64,000 bases of DNA from Agapanthus africanus (lineage: Eukaryota > Streptophyta > Magnoliopsida > Asparagales > Amaryllidaceae), in contig JASDDO010000026.1 of the NCBI GenBank assembly GCA_030015575.1, forward strand, positions 195,697,739-195,761,738, given 5' to 3'. The translations under genes and the position numbers were made by a program. This document shows, one piece after another, positions 36,365 through 49,282 of the stretch. The first letter of the stretch is position 1. Every line of letters begins with the position of its first letter. The notes beneath the pieces are model-generated. The model was not told the DNA's origin and did not search any database. It saw only the letters and a program-made list of their open reading frames with translations.

Positions 36365-38580
36365 TGTTAGTTATATGTATGCCCTAGAGGCCATTACTAT
36401 ACATAGGATGTATATTGTAGTGGATGCTGGGACATATATAGTGAGGACTTTCTTGCTCGACATGATAGTATGCTATCTGGTTGATCTTTACCTTAACGTG
36501 TACACTGATTGTCTCTCTATTACATGTTGGTAAAGCCCTTAGGATGTGTACTTAACTACCTGGACTATGATGCGGATCATACTAGTGGGGACATGGTAGT
36601 CCATAAGTACATCCTTCAAAGTCCCTAGTCGAGGGTGTATCGAGACGGGGCATCGATATACCAGAGTAGACTAGCGTATACCTTCTCGACCCATACAGAT
36701 GGGCGATGGATGATCCCATATCCATTGGTGTTTGACATCAGAGATGATATACGGGTGCTCAGTAGAGACTGGGTACACTGGACGGACTCGCCGAGAACTC
36801 CCAGATGGTATTATACCTCAAGTCAGATGGCAGTTCTCTGGTGACACTGGTACAGAGTAGTCTGTTGACCCGAGATCGTCATAGAGTCTTGTGTGGTTCC
36901 CACTGTGCTTTGATTTCCATCTTACCACGTCCAAGAGGGCGTGCAAAACGGTGGTTTTTGGGTACAGTCCCGAGTCACATGGAGGCAATGAGCGATAGGA
37001 GGGGATTCGTCTCTCCCGGTATAGGGAGTTGATGTTGTACTGTGTTCGATTGGCTATAACAGGAAGTCCCTGGCCAGGGCTGCTCAGAGAATTGCTGGTA
37101 AGTGTTACCAGTAGTTTCTCGACCCGTTATGAGCCTCATATCGACACGACTTATCGAACTATTGGGGTCTGACGTTTACCACCCCTAGGCGAGATATGCG
37201 ACATATCAGACGATCAGACCGGACTGTACGGTAGTGTTACTGGTCGGATTCACTGGAGTGTGAGCGGGCTTGCTCGTCGATCTTCAGATCGCTCAATACC
37301 CGGGTGGCCGTTACGTTTAGCAGACCGCTTGCGGCTTGTGGGTGTTTGATATGATCATCATCTGCTGCCGGCGTATTGACGAGTCTTTAGAGTCCTACAC
37401 AGAGGTTTCCTGGCTCAAGCGAAACGAAATAGGAGCGCATATGAGATATGTGCGGGACCGAGAATAATGCGTGTATGTGATACCGTATTCTATTCTCGTG
37501 ATGAATGTATCGAATGGTTGTATGCGATATAACCTAGTTATCGAATCGAGGGTTGATTCGATAAGCCGATACATTCGATACTAGTCGGTTATATGCGATA
37601 TGACCGGATCGTTAAATCAAGTGTTGATTTAATGATTTAATGCATAATTATATATTTGATATATTACTTTGCGATAACTAGTATCGGTTCACTTAAGATG
37701 GATTTTCTCACTCGGATGTGCGCATTGTATATGCGATATACTTTTGTGCACTTGTTTGTATCATGTTTGATGATACATGTTAACTTGGTTAAGTGTAAAG
37801 ATTAAACCATGGTTAAGTTAATGATTAGGGTTTTGATTATCTTATTTATTTATTTATTTATTTATTTATTTGTTTTGGATAAGATAAAGAAAGAATGGTG
37901 GCTTTGTTTGTTTGTTTGTTGAAGATTCATGAACCTTTGACTTAGTCACCTTTCTTGTCTTCATTCTTAACACTAACCATTTAAGCAAACCATGGTCTAT
38001 TCTCTACACTTAACTAGAGTTAGGTTATGATATGTATTGAGATAATTTATCCTTTTTAATTAACTTATCATATCATTTTTCTTCTTCTTCTTTCTTGAAC
38101 TCAAGAAGAAAACCTTGAGGTCATCAATGGTGATTGATGATAAAGAGTGAGAAATCCAATTCTAAATTGAACCCACTTCCTATTTCTTCATCCTCTACCT
38201 CTTGCCAAGTAGTAGAGTGTGTTTTCTTCACAAGTTTCTTGACTTGGTGAAGTCGGAGCTTGATTTAGCGATGCCTCGACGTAGATCATCTTCGGCATGG
38301 ACATCGACGACCTAGCTCGCTTATTCTCCGATGAAGTCGACGCTAGAGCCCGGATTCTTTTTGGACAGCGGAGAGGAATTCGTTGCGGAGCTATGGAGGT
38401 GAAGAACCGGATCTACAAAGGTTGTATTTCCGTTTCCCATTAGTTAAGTGTTAACTAGTTTACTTTTCGCCTAGATTTCTAGCAAACGATCCGTAGTCGG
38501 GTTTCTCGGCACCTAGAATTTTTGACATTGGCATGGTTGATGCCTTGTGAGACCTCATTAGGATGCCTAGGAACCCTACA
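36365..38580 (+). repeat. 3' LTR of element F
   Basis: 2,216 bp, about 99% identical by eye to 28192-30407. It keeps CCCTGGCCAGGG at 37068-37079, which has one change in the 5' LTR. Confidence 0.96.
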
Positions 38581-38585
38581 GAAAC
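38581..38585. repeat. Right TSD of element F (GAAAC)
   Basis: GAAAC after the LTR end CCCTACA. E's LTR resumes with GTTGTGGTGCGCG as at 22664. Confidence 0.95.
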
Positions 38586-39627
38586 GTTGTGGTGCGCGTA
38601 TACGATATGCGCATGGACCCGATTAAAATGCGCGTATAGGATACCGTATATTGATCGGGCGGCTTGCTTTTGGTAGGGGTCATATGTGATATGGCCGGAT
38701 TGATAAATCAAGTATTGATTTATCATTTAACCATTAGCTTCTCACTTGAAATCCTTTCTTAAGTTAGTTGGATGTATGCATGCATGTATGCCTTCTTTTT
38801 GATTCATGCACATATGGATGTACAAATACACATACATACATACATACATACATTCATCATGGTTGCTTATACAATGAGAATGGTGGCAATATAAGAATCA
38901 CACCATGGTTATTATATGGATTTTTCATTGCTTTTGAATTAAAACAAAAAGGGAAAAGAAAAAGGGTTGAATGATAGATTGTTTCTACACTCTTCTTGAC
39001 TTTACCATGCTCACCTACCTTTTAACCCATGGTTTATTTTCCTTTTGTGCTTTTAACTCCATTGCAATAATATCTATATAATTAACCATGGTTTGAAATG
39101 AGAGATGGAAAATATATATACTTATATTTTCATTTTTCATGTGAGAGCTTATTCTTATCTTCTTCTCAAAAGCCATCATCTTCATCAACCTCTCTCCTTT
39201 TGCTCTCTAGTTCTTTGTAGTAAGCAATATACTCATCATGATTGGATTTTGAAGTGAGAAAGAGAACCACAACACCATTCTACACAAGTCTAGCCCACTT
39301 GTTTAGAGTGTTAGCTTCATTTCGTTCATTTGATCGGATAAAGTTGCAAGCTTGGACAAAGCGGACTCCGGGTGGATCATCGGTGACCGAAAGGAGTTCA
39401 AGCGGAGTTCTTTCAAACCCCAAGTAGCCGAGGAGTCTAGCGTAGGGAGCTACAAAGGTTGTACTCTCTAAACCCTAGCTTTCCTTTCATATGATGATGT
39501 GATAAATTTTGAAACCCTAATTTTTCTAGGATAAATCTTTTGTAAGTTTACTTAGCACCCTAAAGACTCCACCTTTGGTACATGTGATGCTTCTAAGCCC
39601 TTCATGAGGTGCTAGGTAAACCTTTTA

Positions 39628-39632
39628 CTAGT
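39628..39632. repeat. Right TSD of element E (CTAGT)
   Basis: CTAGT after the 3' LTR end. The LTR end itself has drifted from CA to TA here. Confidence 0.9.
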
Positions 39633-41290
39633 AACCAGAATATCTGATATAATATCTATATCCTATGTGGAGAAACCACTGTGTGACAACCAAAGTATAA
39701 CCGACCGTAGTATAGGAATTTCACTTCCTACTCTGTGTATGTCATCCAAATATCAGGACATCACACCCTACTACCTTCTTAACAGATCCATCCCCTATTC
39801 TGATGAAGTCAAATCTATGACTGTCACATCAGAAATAGATGATCTATCTCCGCTATATCTGCTTTAGTCTATAAATAGACATAAGCCACTTGTCCACTAT
39901 GCTTCCGCTGCTCCTACTGACTACGACAACCCTCTGGCAGAATCATATAGATGTACACTTCTAAAGCTAGTTTAGAACGACGTTATACTCATCCTCCTGC
40001 CGAGTCTCACAGCCTGGAACAACAGCAATGGCAAGTCTGGGTAAACAAGAACCTCCCTGTCACCGTCCTTGAGCATACCGAAGTACCTCTCGGGTGCCTG
40101 AGGTTACCCATCATGTCTGTGGAGTGGCCAATGGAATGTCAAACCAGATTGAATCGTTAGGTTCATATCAAATTTTCAATAATCGTTTGCGGTTCTGGAA
40201 TCACTTCCAGTTCTACCATACTCCCACTACTGTTTTCTGAAAAAATCTATTTTCATTAAAACTGTGGCGAGTCAAGAACAATATCACTATTGATCTTCCA
40301 GATGGTAGAAAATCAACCCTCTTTTTAGCCTGGGTCAACCCACAAACAGCCACTACAGAAACGTGCCTTGAGTCATCCGGAGTCTGCTTTTAAGTATAAG
40401 CCGGAAAACTCCCCTTACCTTAACAATGTCAAGATATGAACTGTTTTATATCCAATACAGAAACAGAGGTACTGATTTAATTGAACCAGATTCAAATCAT
40501 GCAGCTGTCTCCAGTGCATGTCAAGTAAATGGAGAGAGGCCGATCAGCGTTACTCAACTTAGGAGTGCATCCAATTATGAGTAACCTGAAAGAGAAGTAA
40601 GTTCTCTTAATCATTACTATCAACTGAATACCATACACAAGTATCTACATCTTCGATCACCTTGAAGAATCCTGATACTTGCAACATCTGGTTCTCTACT
40701 TTATACTTATACCTATAACTCCTTAAAAATTAGACCTTGCATTTCTCCGAAACACATCTCTAAGAACTAGAGAACTCATAAGTAAACAGAATATAGTACG
40801 AGGACCAACCCCTCTGTTCTGATGGACACTGGACAACATACAATACTCTGTATAAGTCCCCTGAGTCCAATTTCTCATTTCCTGTGTGCCGTAAGTTGAA
40901 AACTGTACTATGGTTATGAATAATTACACCACTGTTTAATACTCCTTACCTAACCATCCACTGATATAGGTAAACGTCATAGACATAATTTCAAGAAGGT
41001 ATATCTCACTTTATAAAAATAGACGTACAGATATATCAATTTGAAATTGGTGCATAACAACGGATATTCAAAACCAAATATTTGCCGTCCGGCAAACTAC
41101 CCAGGTGATTTCCACAAATATCACCAATTACAACGAATTCCGATATAATGAGGATAATCACCTAATTCCCAATAACTTACTCCCACTCATCATCTGTAAA
41201 ACCATACAGATGTGAGAATCAAACCTGGTAAATACATACCCTAGAGTAAGGACTAATTGGGAAATCGGTTTTCCTTTAACAATACACAGT
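39633..41290 (-). pseudogene. pol: Element C pol remnant (RT, integrase, protease), decayed
   Basis: This continues the pol remnant broken by E. Scattered blocks match other elements: the RT region near 39670-39960, the region before RT to about 40230 (ending in a GTTCTGGAATC-type linker), integrase 40240-40900, and a trace of protease near 41100. No usable frame remains. Open frames on the plus strand here are fortuitous. Confidence 0.75.
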
Positions 41291-41429
41291 GAAACTGAAA
41301 CATTGAAATGTTTCGTAGGGATATCCGAGTATTCCTAGTAATGCCTCTTTCATTATCCAGATTCACAACTGTAACCGTATATTTCTTTGCCATCTCTCCA
41401 ATTCCCTTCATATGTCTTTATTCATTACC

Positions 41430-42130
41430 TTCTCTACATCCCTTTAGGCTAAATGGTTTTCTTCCTTCCCTACCGTTCGACACCAGCCTATGGTTTGGAA
41501 GAAGACTATCCAATAAGCATAATGGGTGTACTGTCATAATCCTAGGATCACTCGCAATGCGAGAGAAGGTGAAGATAAAAGACAAACGAATAAACCTTAT
41601 TCCTATTTCTCCTGAACCAGAATCCATCCCCGAACTAGAACAAGTTCCTTTCGAGTTCGTATATAACCATATAATGGAGTATCCAAATAAACTGTGGATC
41701 ATCATAGTGATACGGAGTGTTCTAGAGAAATACTAAGGTGATGTAGGATTGGCGAAGAAATACTTGGTTTGTTCGTTCATAGCAGTCGCAGTTTACTTTG
41801 CCCTCTTACTAATCCCTTTATTTGTCTTTACATAATACCTTCTGTACACCATCGTTAGGCTAATTGGTTTTCTTCATTCCCTACCGGTCGGCACCTGCCT
41901 ATGGTTTGGAAGAAGACTATCCAATTTGCGTAATAGGTGTATTGTCCTAATCCAAGGAACACTCGCAACCTGAGAGAAGGTAAAAGGAAAAGACAACTGA
42001 ATAGTCCTATTCGTTTTCTCCAGAACCAGAAACCATCCTCGAATAAATTCCTTCGAGTTCGTATATAACCATACGATGATTTTATCCAATGGAAGTGGAC
42101 GTTCGTAGTAATACGGGGTGTCCTGGAGAA
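41430..42130 (-). repeat. Tandem duplication in element C where gag would lie
   Basis: Two copies of a segment of about 275 bp, roughly 41434-41720 and 41855-42130, period about 420 bp. Shared blocks include CCTATGGTTTGGAAGAAGAC and GTTCGTATATAACCATA. Minus-strand frames in both copies give related peptides (IIWLYTNSK and LDSLLPNHR type), but I recognise no domain and cannot show that they are Gag. Confidence 0.6.
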
Positions 42131-42553
42131 AAGGGTAAAAGTAGGAGTGGCAATGAGGTATGCAACTCTGACAATCCAAAAGCCAGTGTTTTAAGAAGGT
42201 TCGGTTAATTTTGGTCACTGAGTCATAGTCAAGGGTTGGGTCATGGTCGCTGCCAAAGAGAGAAAGAGAAAAGAAACACTCAGCGTGCACTCTAATCGAG
42301 ATCAAAATGGTTATCACTTTATCTAATAAGGAAACCTCCCACTGTACCGTCAAATTCTCCTCCAAACCTGAAAGAAGAATTAGTCGGGATCACCCGAGGA
42401 GTAAACCAACTCATCAGTGGGAATCGGGATCCAACTATCATCGCATGATAATGTGACGGAATCCACTCACGTTATCACACTCTAGAAGGTATGCGCATAT
42501 CTGGCAAGTTTCATTTTCATTAGAAACTCCCGATATGATTTTTACCCCATGCT

Positions 42554-42763
42554 CTTATGACCTTGACTAAGGCCAATAAATCATTAGTCACATGTCAAGT
42601 TCTACCCGTCATTGTCCAGGTTAATTTCAACCCACCAGTACAAGCCCTTGACTAGGGCCAACAAGGCTATACGACTGTCCCAAACCAACGCATCTATCTA
42701 TGCAGCAGAAAGGTAACAAGCAGCTAGCATACACTATGCCTTGACTAAGGCCAACAAACATAG
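42554..42763 (-). other. Triple-hairpin leader cassette, element C
   Basis: The central segment is TTGTTGGCCTTAGTCAAGG (sense) with small variants. Stems: CTTATGA with TCATTAG (one mismatch), AGCC (42643-42646) with GGCT (42665-42668), and CTATG (42733-42737) with CATAG (42759-42763), perfect. Confidence 0.7.
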
Positions 42764-44297
42764 CATGAATACTACGTGCTACCCGTCTGAAATGACGGAG
42801 GGCTATGAATGGTTTTTGGCGAAAAACCTTTAACGTAATGAACTTGATATCGTTGAAGGAACTGGATAGCTTTTATAAAAATATAGTGACGAAAACCTTT
42901 GCTAAAGAGGTCACTCCCGGTGAAGTGATCTCGGCTCTTTCCCCGTAGAATGAGGTGTAGGATATTCCAACTGAATACCATGATGCAAAGCAAAAGTAAT
43001 CGACTATAGTGAAGTTATTTCCCTGACGCAAACTCCTATCCAAGGGGTCACTCCCGGTGAAGGGATCTCGACCCTTGCCTCGTCGACTAAGGTGCTGGAT
43101 ATTCATAACCGAATACCACTGTGTAAAACAAAAGAGAACGCCCTTGCAATAACAGCTTTTTGAAAAATGTTCCAACAACATCAAATAGGTTTGTTTAGCT
43201 TGCATTGATCCGAATCAATGCAGTCCCATCAATTGATCACACCACAAAAGAACGAAAATAATGATGTACGTATATGCCATCCGCATTCGCCACTGGGTCC
43301 TGTCATCACCCGTTAGGTTACTTAACTAACGACAGAGCGGGGACTGGACTAGCGCGGATGCAAAACATATACAACATCTACTAGTATATATATCAATATA
43401 TAATATTCGCTCAATGCATGAAAAAATGCAACATCACAGAAATGTAATAAGCATCACAGAACAATACAGATATCTGGGATCCCCGGGTTTCATTGAGCCG
43501 CTACTGAAACCCGATGTTCCCCTGGTCGTGTGGATAGCCTGTGCAATGAAATCCTAGACCCCTACGGGCGCGGCAAGTTACTCGCCAAAACCTGATGCGA
43601 GGCAGCCCCCTTCAACAACGTGAATGGACCACCCAGCACTTCACAGAATCCGGTAACTTAGGCACCCCTCCTGGGTCAACCTGTACCCCCTACGAGTGCG
43701 GCGAATAGCCCGCCAATTCTAGTATAAAGCCCCCTCCGTCTCAAAACAATGAGATGCGGGCTCGTTGCCCTCTAGAACCTGGCTATCCGTGCACCCCTCC
43801 GCGGGGTAATCCTAGTACAGAAAATAAAATATACATACAACGGGTACATCGACCTCAGCCCGGTCGTGCCCCAAAAGAATAATATACAAACAGGCAGTGA
43901 CGGCAGTCCACATGTCGGACGCTCGCCCCGCAATATCAAATGTACATAATAAACCAAACTGTACTACCATTGCATCCAGGCTATCCCCCACGAAAAATCT
44001 GCAACATCACAGCACAACACAGAACATTAACGTGAATGTCACGTTCGCAAATCCGTCTAAAAAGGCTATAGCAGTTAGATAGGATTTACCGATCAAATGA
44101 CATTCACGGTCGCAGATATAATGTAAATACTGTGAACCAACATATTTAAAATTTTTGATCGATCAAATTTACCGAAGTGGGCCCCAAGCACTACTGTAGC
44201 ACTCAAAGAAAATCTGGGCCCAAAAAGAATATTCCAAAAACCCCATTTTCAACTCATAAGCCCACTGTAAAAATTTGGTAGAGTGAGGATTCAAAGT

Positions 44298-44344
44298 GGC
44301 GGCGGAACCGAGGCCAATGCGTGGTTTTGGCCGCGGTTCCGCGG
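44298..44344. repeat. GC-rich dyad, element C leader
   Basis: GGCGGCGGAACCGAGGCC (from 44298) and CCGCGGTTCCGCGG (44331-44344), about 210-255 nt after the primer site. Confidence 0.7.
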
Positions 44345-44543
44345 TGGACAAGTGACATCACGCGACCAAATTTTCACAGAATGCTTAGAATTCCCTGCAC
44401 TCATTTCTGCAATGTACTGAAAAAAATTTTGAGCTAAAAAAATATTCGACAGAAACTGATGCAATAGAAATTGTGGTTTTTGGAAATTCCGATCGATCGA
44501 GCTTGTAAACACGTTAGAGCAAGCTAGACTAGGTTAATGGCGT

Positions 44544-44556
44544 GGCTCTGATACCA
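44544..44556 (-). other. Primer binding site of element C
   Basis: The minus strand reads TGGTATCAGAGCC, a perfect initiator tRNA-Met match, one base from the LTR. Confidence 0.92.
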
Positions 44557-44557
44557 T

Positions 44558-45624
44558 TGTAAGTGCATGGTGGCGCCCCGGCCGTCAATCCGACGCCAAA
44601 ATGCGGAAACGAAAAACTTTTCAAACTAGAAAACCGGCACCACCGCGCACTTTAAAAACCCGGATCGGGCCATTAACCTACTCCTAGCAAACTAGAAAAT
44701 GGGAAGGAAGCTATACCGAGCGATCCGTGTCCTTTGGTCTTCGGCCTCCACTTCGATCTCCTCGCGGAATCTCCGGTCTTCAGCTCTTCGTCGGAACGGG
44801 CACCACATCGACGGGTTCTTTTATGGGCTCCCACCTCTGGACCGAGGCAACTCGAGCATGAAGTTGGCGAGTCGAAGTGCCCAAGGATGCTGTAGATGAA
44901 GTGTAGAATCGATTTTCTCTTGGGGTTTAAGTTGCCATTTGATGGAGAAGGAGAAATGAACTTTGGAGTGGTGTTAGGAATTTTTCAAGCAAGCAAATGA
45001 GATGAATGATTTTCCCTCACCCAAAAATGAATTCCCTCTCTCCTCTCCTTTTAATGGCCGGCCTCATCTCATGGTGGAGGAAAATTGCAAGCCTAAAAGC
45101 AAGTGGAGAAAATTGGACGATAACAAGAATTAAAGATCACATCTAAGTCTTGTTTAAATCTAATCAACTCTCATCACATTTAATGCTAGCCATGAGCACA
45201 AGAAAAGAATCTAATGATGCTAAGATTATCAAAATCTCTCATATCATAAATAAACCCTCCACAACTGCTAATTTGCAAATATGCAAATTAGCCCCTTCAT
45301 CAGAAAAATCTGGCCAAGAAGGAACAAAGGAAAACTGGCCGAAACGGAATGCAAACTGGCAACTTCAGAAAACTGATCCCGTAATAAATTACAGGAAAAC
45401 CCCGCGACTGCATATACATGCCCGCATTTGTATTCCCACTGAATACAAATACAATGAGACAAAATCTACACTGTACAAGACTAGGATCCGGCTTAAACCA
45501 AAGCCCGTTAGTATTATCCGTCCGATCATGATCCGTGCAATACCGCACGTATATGATCGAACCCTGCCATATCTCCATACGGCCTCTACAGCGTTTCGCC
45601 CGAAACTTGAGAAAACGGTCTGTG
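44558..45624 (-). repeat. 5' LTR of element C, cut by element G
   Basis: It starts TGTAAGTGC and aligns with 8901-9146 plus 18917-19738 of the 3' LTR; broken at 45624 by G. It supplies the uninterrupted reference for B's target site. Confidence 0.9.
45620..45624. repeat. Left TSD candidate of element G (CTGTG)
   Basis: CTGTG before TGTAGGGTT. The right copy is beyond the window. Confidence 0.6.
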
Positions 45625-47839
45625 TGTAGGGTTCCTAGGCACTCCCAAGAGGTCTCACAAGGCATCAACCATGCCAATTTCAAATATTAACGGTGCCGAG
45701 AAACCCTAACAAGATCGTTGGCTAGATTTTTAGGCGACAAAGCAAACTAGTTAACACTTAACTACAAGAATACGGAAATACAACCTTTGTAGATCCGGTC
45801 CTCCACCTCCATAGCTCCACAATGAAGTCTCCTCGCTGTCCATATCAAATCCCGGGCTCAAGCGTCGGCTTCATCAGAGAAAGAGTGGGCTAGGTCATCG
45901 ACGACGTGCCGAAGATGATCTACGTCGAGGCATCGCTAGATCAAGCTCCACCTTCATCAAGCTTTAAAAACTTGTGAATGAAACACACTCTACTACTTGG
46001 CAAGATGTAGAGGATGAAGAAATAGGAAGTGGGTTCACTTTAGAATTGGATTTCTCACTCATTTTCATCAATCACCATTGATGAAGTGAAGCTTTCTTCA
46101 TTGAAGATGAAAAAGAAGAAGCTAAAATGTTATGATAAGTTAATCCTAAAATGAAAAGAATAATGAATTATTATCAGAATAGAACCATGGTTAGGTGTAG
46201 AGAATTAATTAGGGTTAAGTAGAATTGTTAGGGTTAAGGATGAGACAAAGTGGTCACAAAGTCAAAGTATTCATGAAGCTTCATGAAAGAACAAAGAATG
46301 CCACCATTTTATCATTTCCTTTTCTTTTTCCAAAAGAATAAATAAATGAATAAAATGAATAAGCAAATAATAAACCCTAACCATTTCATTAACCAAGGTT
46401 TAATTTTTTATACTTAACCAATTTTACATGCACCATCAAACATGATACAAGCATGTGCCCAAAATCATATCACATATATAATGCGCACATCCGAGCGAGA
46501 AAATCCATTTAAAGTGAACCGATACTAGTTAATGCAAAGTAATATATCAAATATATAATTATACATTAAATCATTAAATCAACACTTGATTTAACGATCC
46601 GGTCATATCGCATATAACCGACTAGTATCAAATGTATCGGCTTATCGAATCAATCTTCGATTCGATAACTAGGTTATATCGCATACAACCATTCGACACA
46701 TTGTTCGCGAGAATGAAATACGGTATCACATACATGCATTATTCTCGGTCCCGCACATATCTCATATGCGCTCCTATTTCGTTTCGCTTGAGCCAGGAAA
46801 CCTCTGTATAGGACTCTAAAGACTCGTTAATACGCCGGCAGCAGATGATGATCATATCAAACATCCACAAGCCGCAAGCGGTCTGCTAAACGTAACGGCC
46901 ACCCGGGTATTGAGCGATCAGAAGATCGACGAGCAAGCCCGCTCACACTCCAGTGAATCCAACCAGTAACACTACCGTACAGTCCGGTCTGATCGTCTGA
47001 TATGTCGCATATCTTGCCTAGGGGTGGTAAACGTCAGACCCCAATAGCTCGATAAGTCGTGTCGATATGAGCTCTATAACAATTTGAGAAACTACAAGTA
47101 ACACTTACCAGTAAATCTCAGCAACCCTGGCCAGGGATTTCCGGTTATAGCCAGTCGAACACAGCGCAACATCAACTCCCTATACCGGGAGAGACGAATC
47201 CCCTCCTATCGCTCATTGCCTCCATGTGACTCGGGACTGTACCCAAAAACCACCGTTTTGCACGCCCTCTTGGACGTGGTAAGATGGAAATCAAAGCACA
47301 ATAGGAACCACACAAGACTCTATGACGATCTCGGGTCAACAGACAACTCTGTACCAGTGTCACCAGAGAACTGCCATCTGACGTAAGGTATAATACCATC
47401 TGGGAGTTCTCGGCGAGTCCGTCCAGTGTACCCAGTCTCCACTGAGCACCCGTATATCATCTCTGATGTCAAACACCAATGGATATGGGATCATCCATCG
47501 CCCATCTGTATGGGTCGAGAAGGTATACGCTAGTCTACTCTGGTATATCGATGCCCCGTCTCAATATACCCTCGACTAGGGACTTTGAAGGATGTACTTA
47601 TGGACTACCATGTCCCCACTAGTATGATCCGCATCATAGTCCAGGTAGTCAAGTACACATCCTAAGGGCTTTACCAACATGTAACAGAGAGACAATCAGT
47701 ATACACGTTAAGGTAAAGAGCAACCAGATAGCATACTATCATGTCGAGCAAGAAAGTCCTCCCTATATACGTCCTAGCATCCACTACAATATACATCATA
47801 TGTACAGTAATGGCCTCTAGGGCATACATATAACTAACA
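45625..47839 (-). repeat. 3' LTR of element G
   Basis: It starts TGTAGGGTT and ends ACTAACA on the plus strand. It contains CCCTGGCCAGGG at 47125-47136 and the same nested palindromes as F. Confidence 0.94.
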
Positions 47840-47850
47840 ATCTCCCACTT
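47840..47850 (-). other. Polypurine tract of element G
   Basis: The minus strand reads AAGTGGGAGAT next to the 3' LTR. Confidence 0.9.
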
Positions 47851-49282
47851 GCACTAGGGCCATCTGTAGCAGTGGTTGTAGTATCTCATACTCAACCATC
47901 CCATAAAAATCTCTCTCTGGGAATAGGCCTTCGTGAGTGGATCCGCCGTGTTGTCCTCTGTGTCTACTCTCCTAACCTCGATCACCCTGGAGATCAACCA
48001 TCTCCATGATCAGGTGATGCTGCCTCAGAATATGTCTGGATCACTGATGGGACGGACGTTCCTTGGCATAAGCCACAACCCCATTGTCACACAATGGGAG
48101 GAACTAAGTTCATCTCATGAACAAATATACATCCAGACTTCCTCTTTGGTAGCATATTAAGTAGCGATGTATTCAACCTTTATCGTCTAGTATGCCACGG
48201 TATCTAGCTTGGAACTCTTCGAACATACCGTCCCTTTACTGAGGGTAAAGACAATGCCTGCGATTGATTTTCAGTCGTCCTTATCACCCTGGAACCCTTC
48301 CAGTGATTCTCCCCAGGATCTGTTGATACCATCTCACTACAACTAGTGAGAATCCTAACATCCAATTAGATCTATCTCATAGATCCAAAACCCAGGATTT
48401 AGGAGGTATCACTTTTGATCCTATATGGAGAATCATTGTGATAAACGGAGATTGACCGAGCGTAGCATAGGAAACTCCTTTCTTATCAAGAGCATGGCAT
48501 CCACGTACTCTACGAGGATCACCACCATACTCCCTACTACCTTTCTGTTTATACAAGGTTCATCTACAATTTTGATGATGTCAAACTGTTTGACTACTAC
48601 ATCAAAACAGATGTTCCAACTCCGCGATACCTGCTTTATCTTATAAAGCATCTTGTGCACGTTTCCGCTGCTCCCACTGTCTACGAAGCCCTCTGGCTGT
48701 GTACTTATAGACGCTCTCTTCCAAAACATTATTTAGAAAAGCAGTCATGACACCCAACCGCCAGATATCGTAGTCATGGTATGTAGCCGTGGCAAGTAGG
48801 ATCTGGATGGACTTAAGCATAGCCACTTGAAAAGGTTTCATCATTATCCACGCCTGGTCGATGACGAAAAGCTTTAACAAGTCTAGCTTTGAAAGTCTCA
48901 ACTTTTCCATCTACACCAAGTAATCTTCTCAAGATATACTTGCTCCTGATGGGGATTTAACCCTTCAGATATTGCAACCAAAGTCCATACTTTGTTGGTG
49001 TACATGGATTCCATCTCAGATCGCTAAGCATCCAGCCATTCTTACAGAGACCCACTCCTGATGGCCAGTTCGAAACTAGTTGGGTCATCATCTCATGATG
49101 CAATCCTCGCTCCCACTGTCATAGAGAAACCGAAGTATCTCTCAGGTGGGTGAGGAACCTTACTAGATCGGCGGAGAGGCTGAGGTTCGTTGGTCTCTAC
49201 TGAATCTTTTGGTTCTATCAAATCATCAGCTGCATTTTGTATAGCTGGAACATTTCCAGTTCTACATAACAGATCTTGCTTC
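47851..49282 (-). pseudogene. pol: Element G RNase H and RT remnant
   Basis: RNase H traces near 47930-48250 and RT pieces in 48430-48910. At 48706-48700 the seven-base replacement that shifts the frame is identical to F's. The linker with RRSSKVPHPPERYFGF lies near 49180. H interrupts it at 49282. Confidence 0.88.
49278..49282. repeat. Left TSD of element H (GCTTC)
   Basis: GCTTC before TGTAAGTCC; matches 59388-59392. Confidence 0.96.

Larger units (their letters stand above)
28192..38580 (+). mobile_element. Element F: decayed gag-less copia element with near-identical LTRs
   Basis: 10,389 bp with two 2,216-bp LTRs (28192-30407 and 36365-38580), TSD GAAAC on both sides, canonical primer site and polypurine tract. 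The LTRs differ at about 20-25 positions by eye (about 1%). The coding interior is badly decayed, and a frameshift is shared with G. A recent insertion of a long-dead sequence implies copying by proteins from other elements. Confidence 0.95.
21591..39627 (+). mobile_element. Element E: gag-less copia element with an internal deletion, hosting F
   Basis: 5' LTR 21591-23707, primer site, leader, protease-integrase frame, then a direct jump at 27689-27694 into the middle of its 3' LTR (27695-28191 and 38586-39627, split by F). TSD CTAGT is on both sides. RT, RNase H, polypurine tract and the first 570 or so bases of the 3' LTR are deleted. LTR divergence is about 2% by eye over the last kilobase, more than F's, in line with F being the later arrival. 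Confidence 0.93.
27689..39627 (+). repeat. 3' LTR of element E, truncated at its start and split by F
   Basis: 27689-28191 matches 22159 onward of the 5' LTR; 38586-39627 continues it. The first 568 bases are missing. TACCAC is common to both sides of the deletion junction. Confidence 0.93.
42252..44543 (-). other. Non-coding 5' leader of element C
   Basis: 2.3 kb without a credible gene: GC dyad (44298-44344), tandem units (about 43033-43092 and 42897-42960), cassette (42554-42763), and a splice acceptor with AG at 42251-42250. A candidate donor is in the LTR at 44716. The tandem units place C with the gag-less group. Confidence 0.72.
8901..45624 (-). mobile_element. Element C: decayed copia element hosting B, E and G
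   Basis: C inserted in D's 5' LTR (left TSD candidate ATTCT, 8896-8900). Its parts are scattered: 3' LTR 8901-9146 plus 18917-20777, pol tail 20789-21590, pol and integrase remnants 39633-41290, an unusual repeated region 41430-42130, leader 42252-44543, primer site, and partial 5' LTR 44558-45624. Removing B, E and G restores collinear C sequence at each junction. No reading frame survives at useful length. The LTR ends differ noticeably (roughly a tenth of positions in the first 80 bases), so it is older than its guests. Confidence 0.85.

Noticed and set aside
41308-41736. Plus-strand frame of 142 codons
   Set aside because: Falls in C's decayed, duplicated region; composition is hydrophobic and low-information, no family recognised, and the element reads on the other strand.
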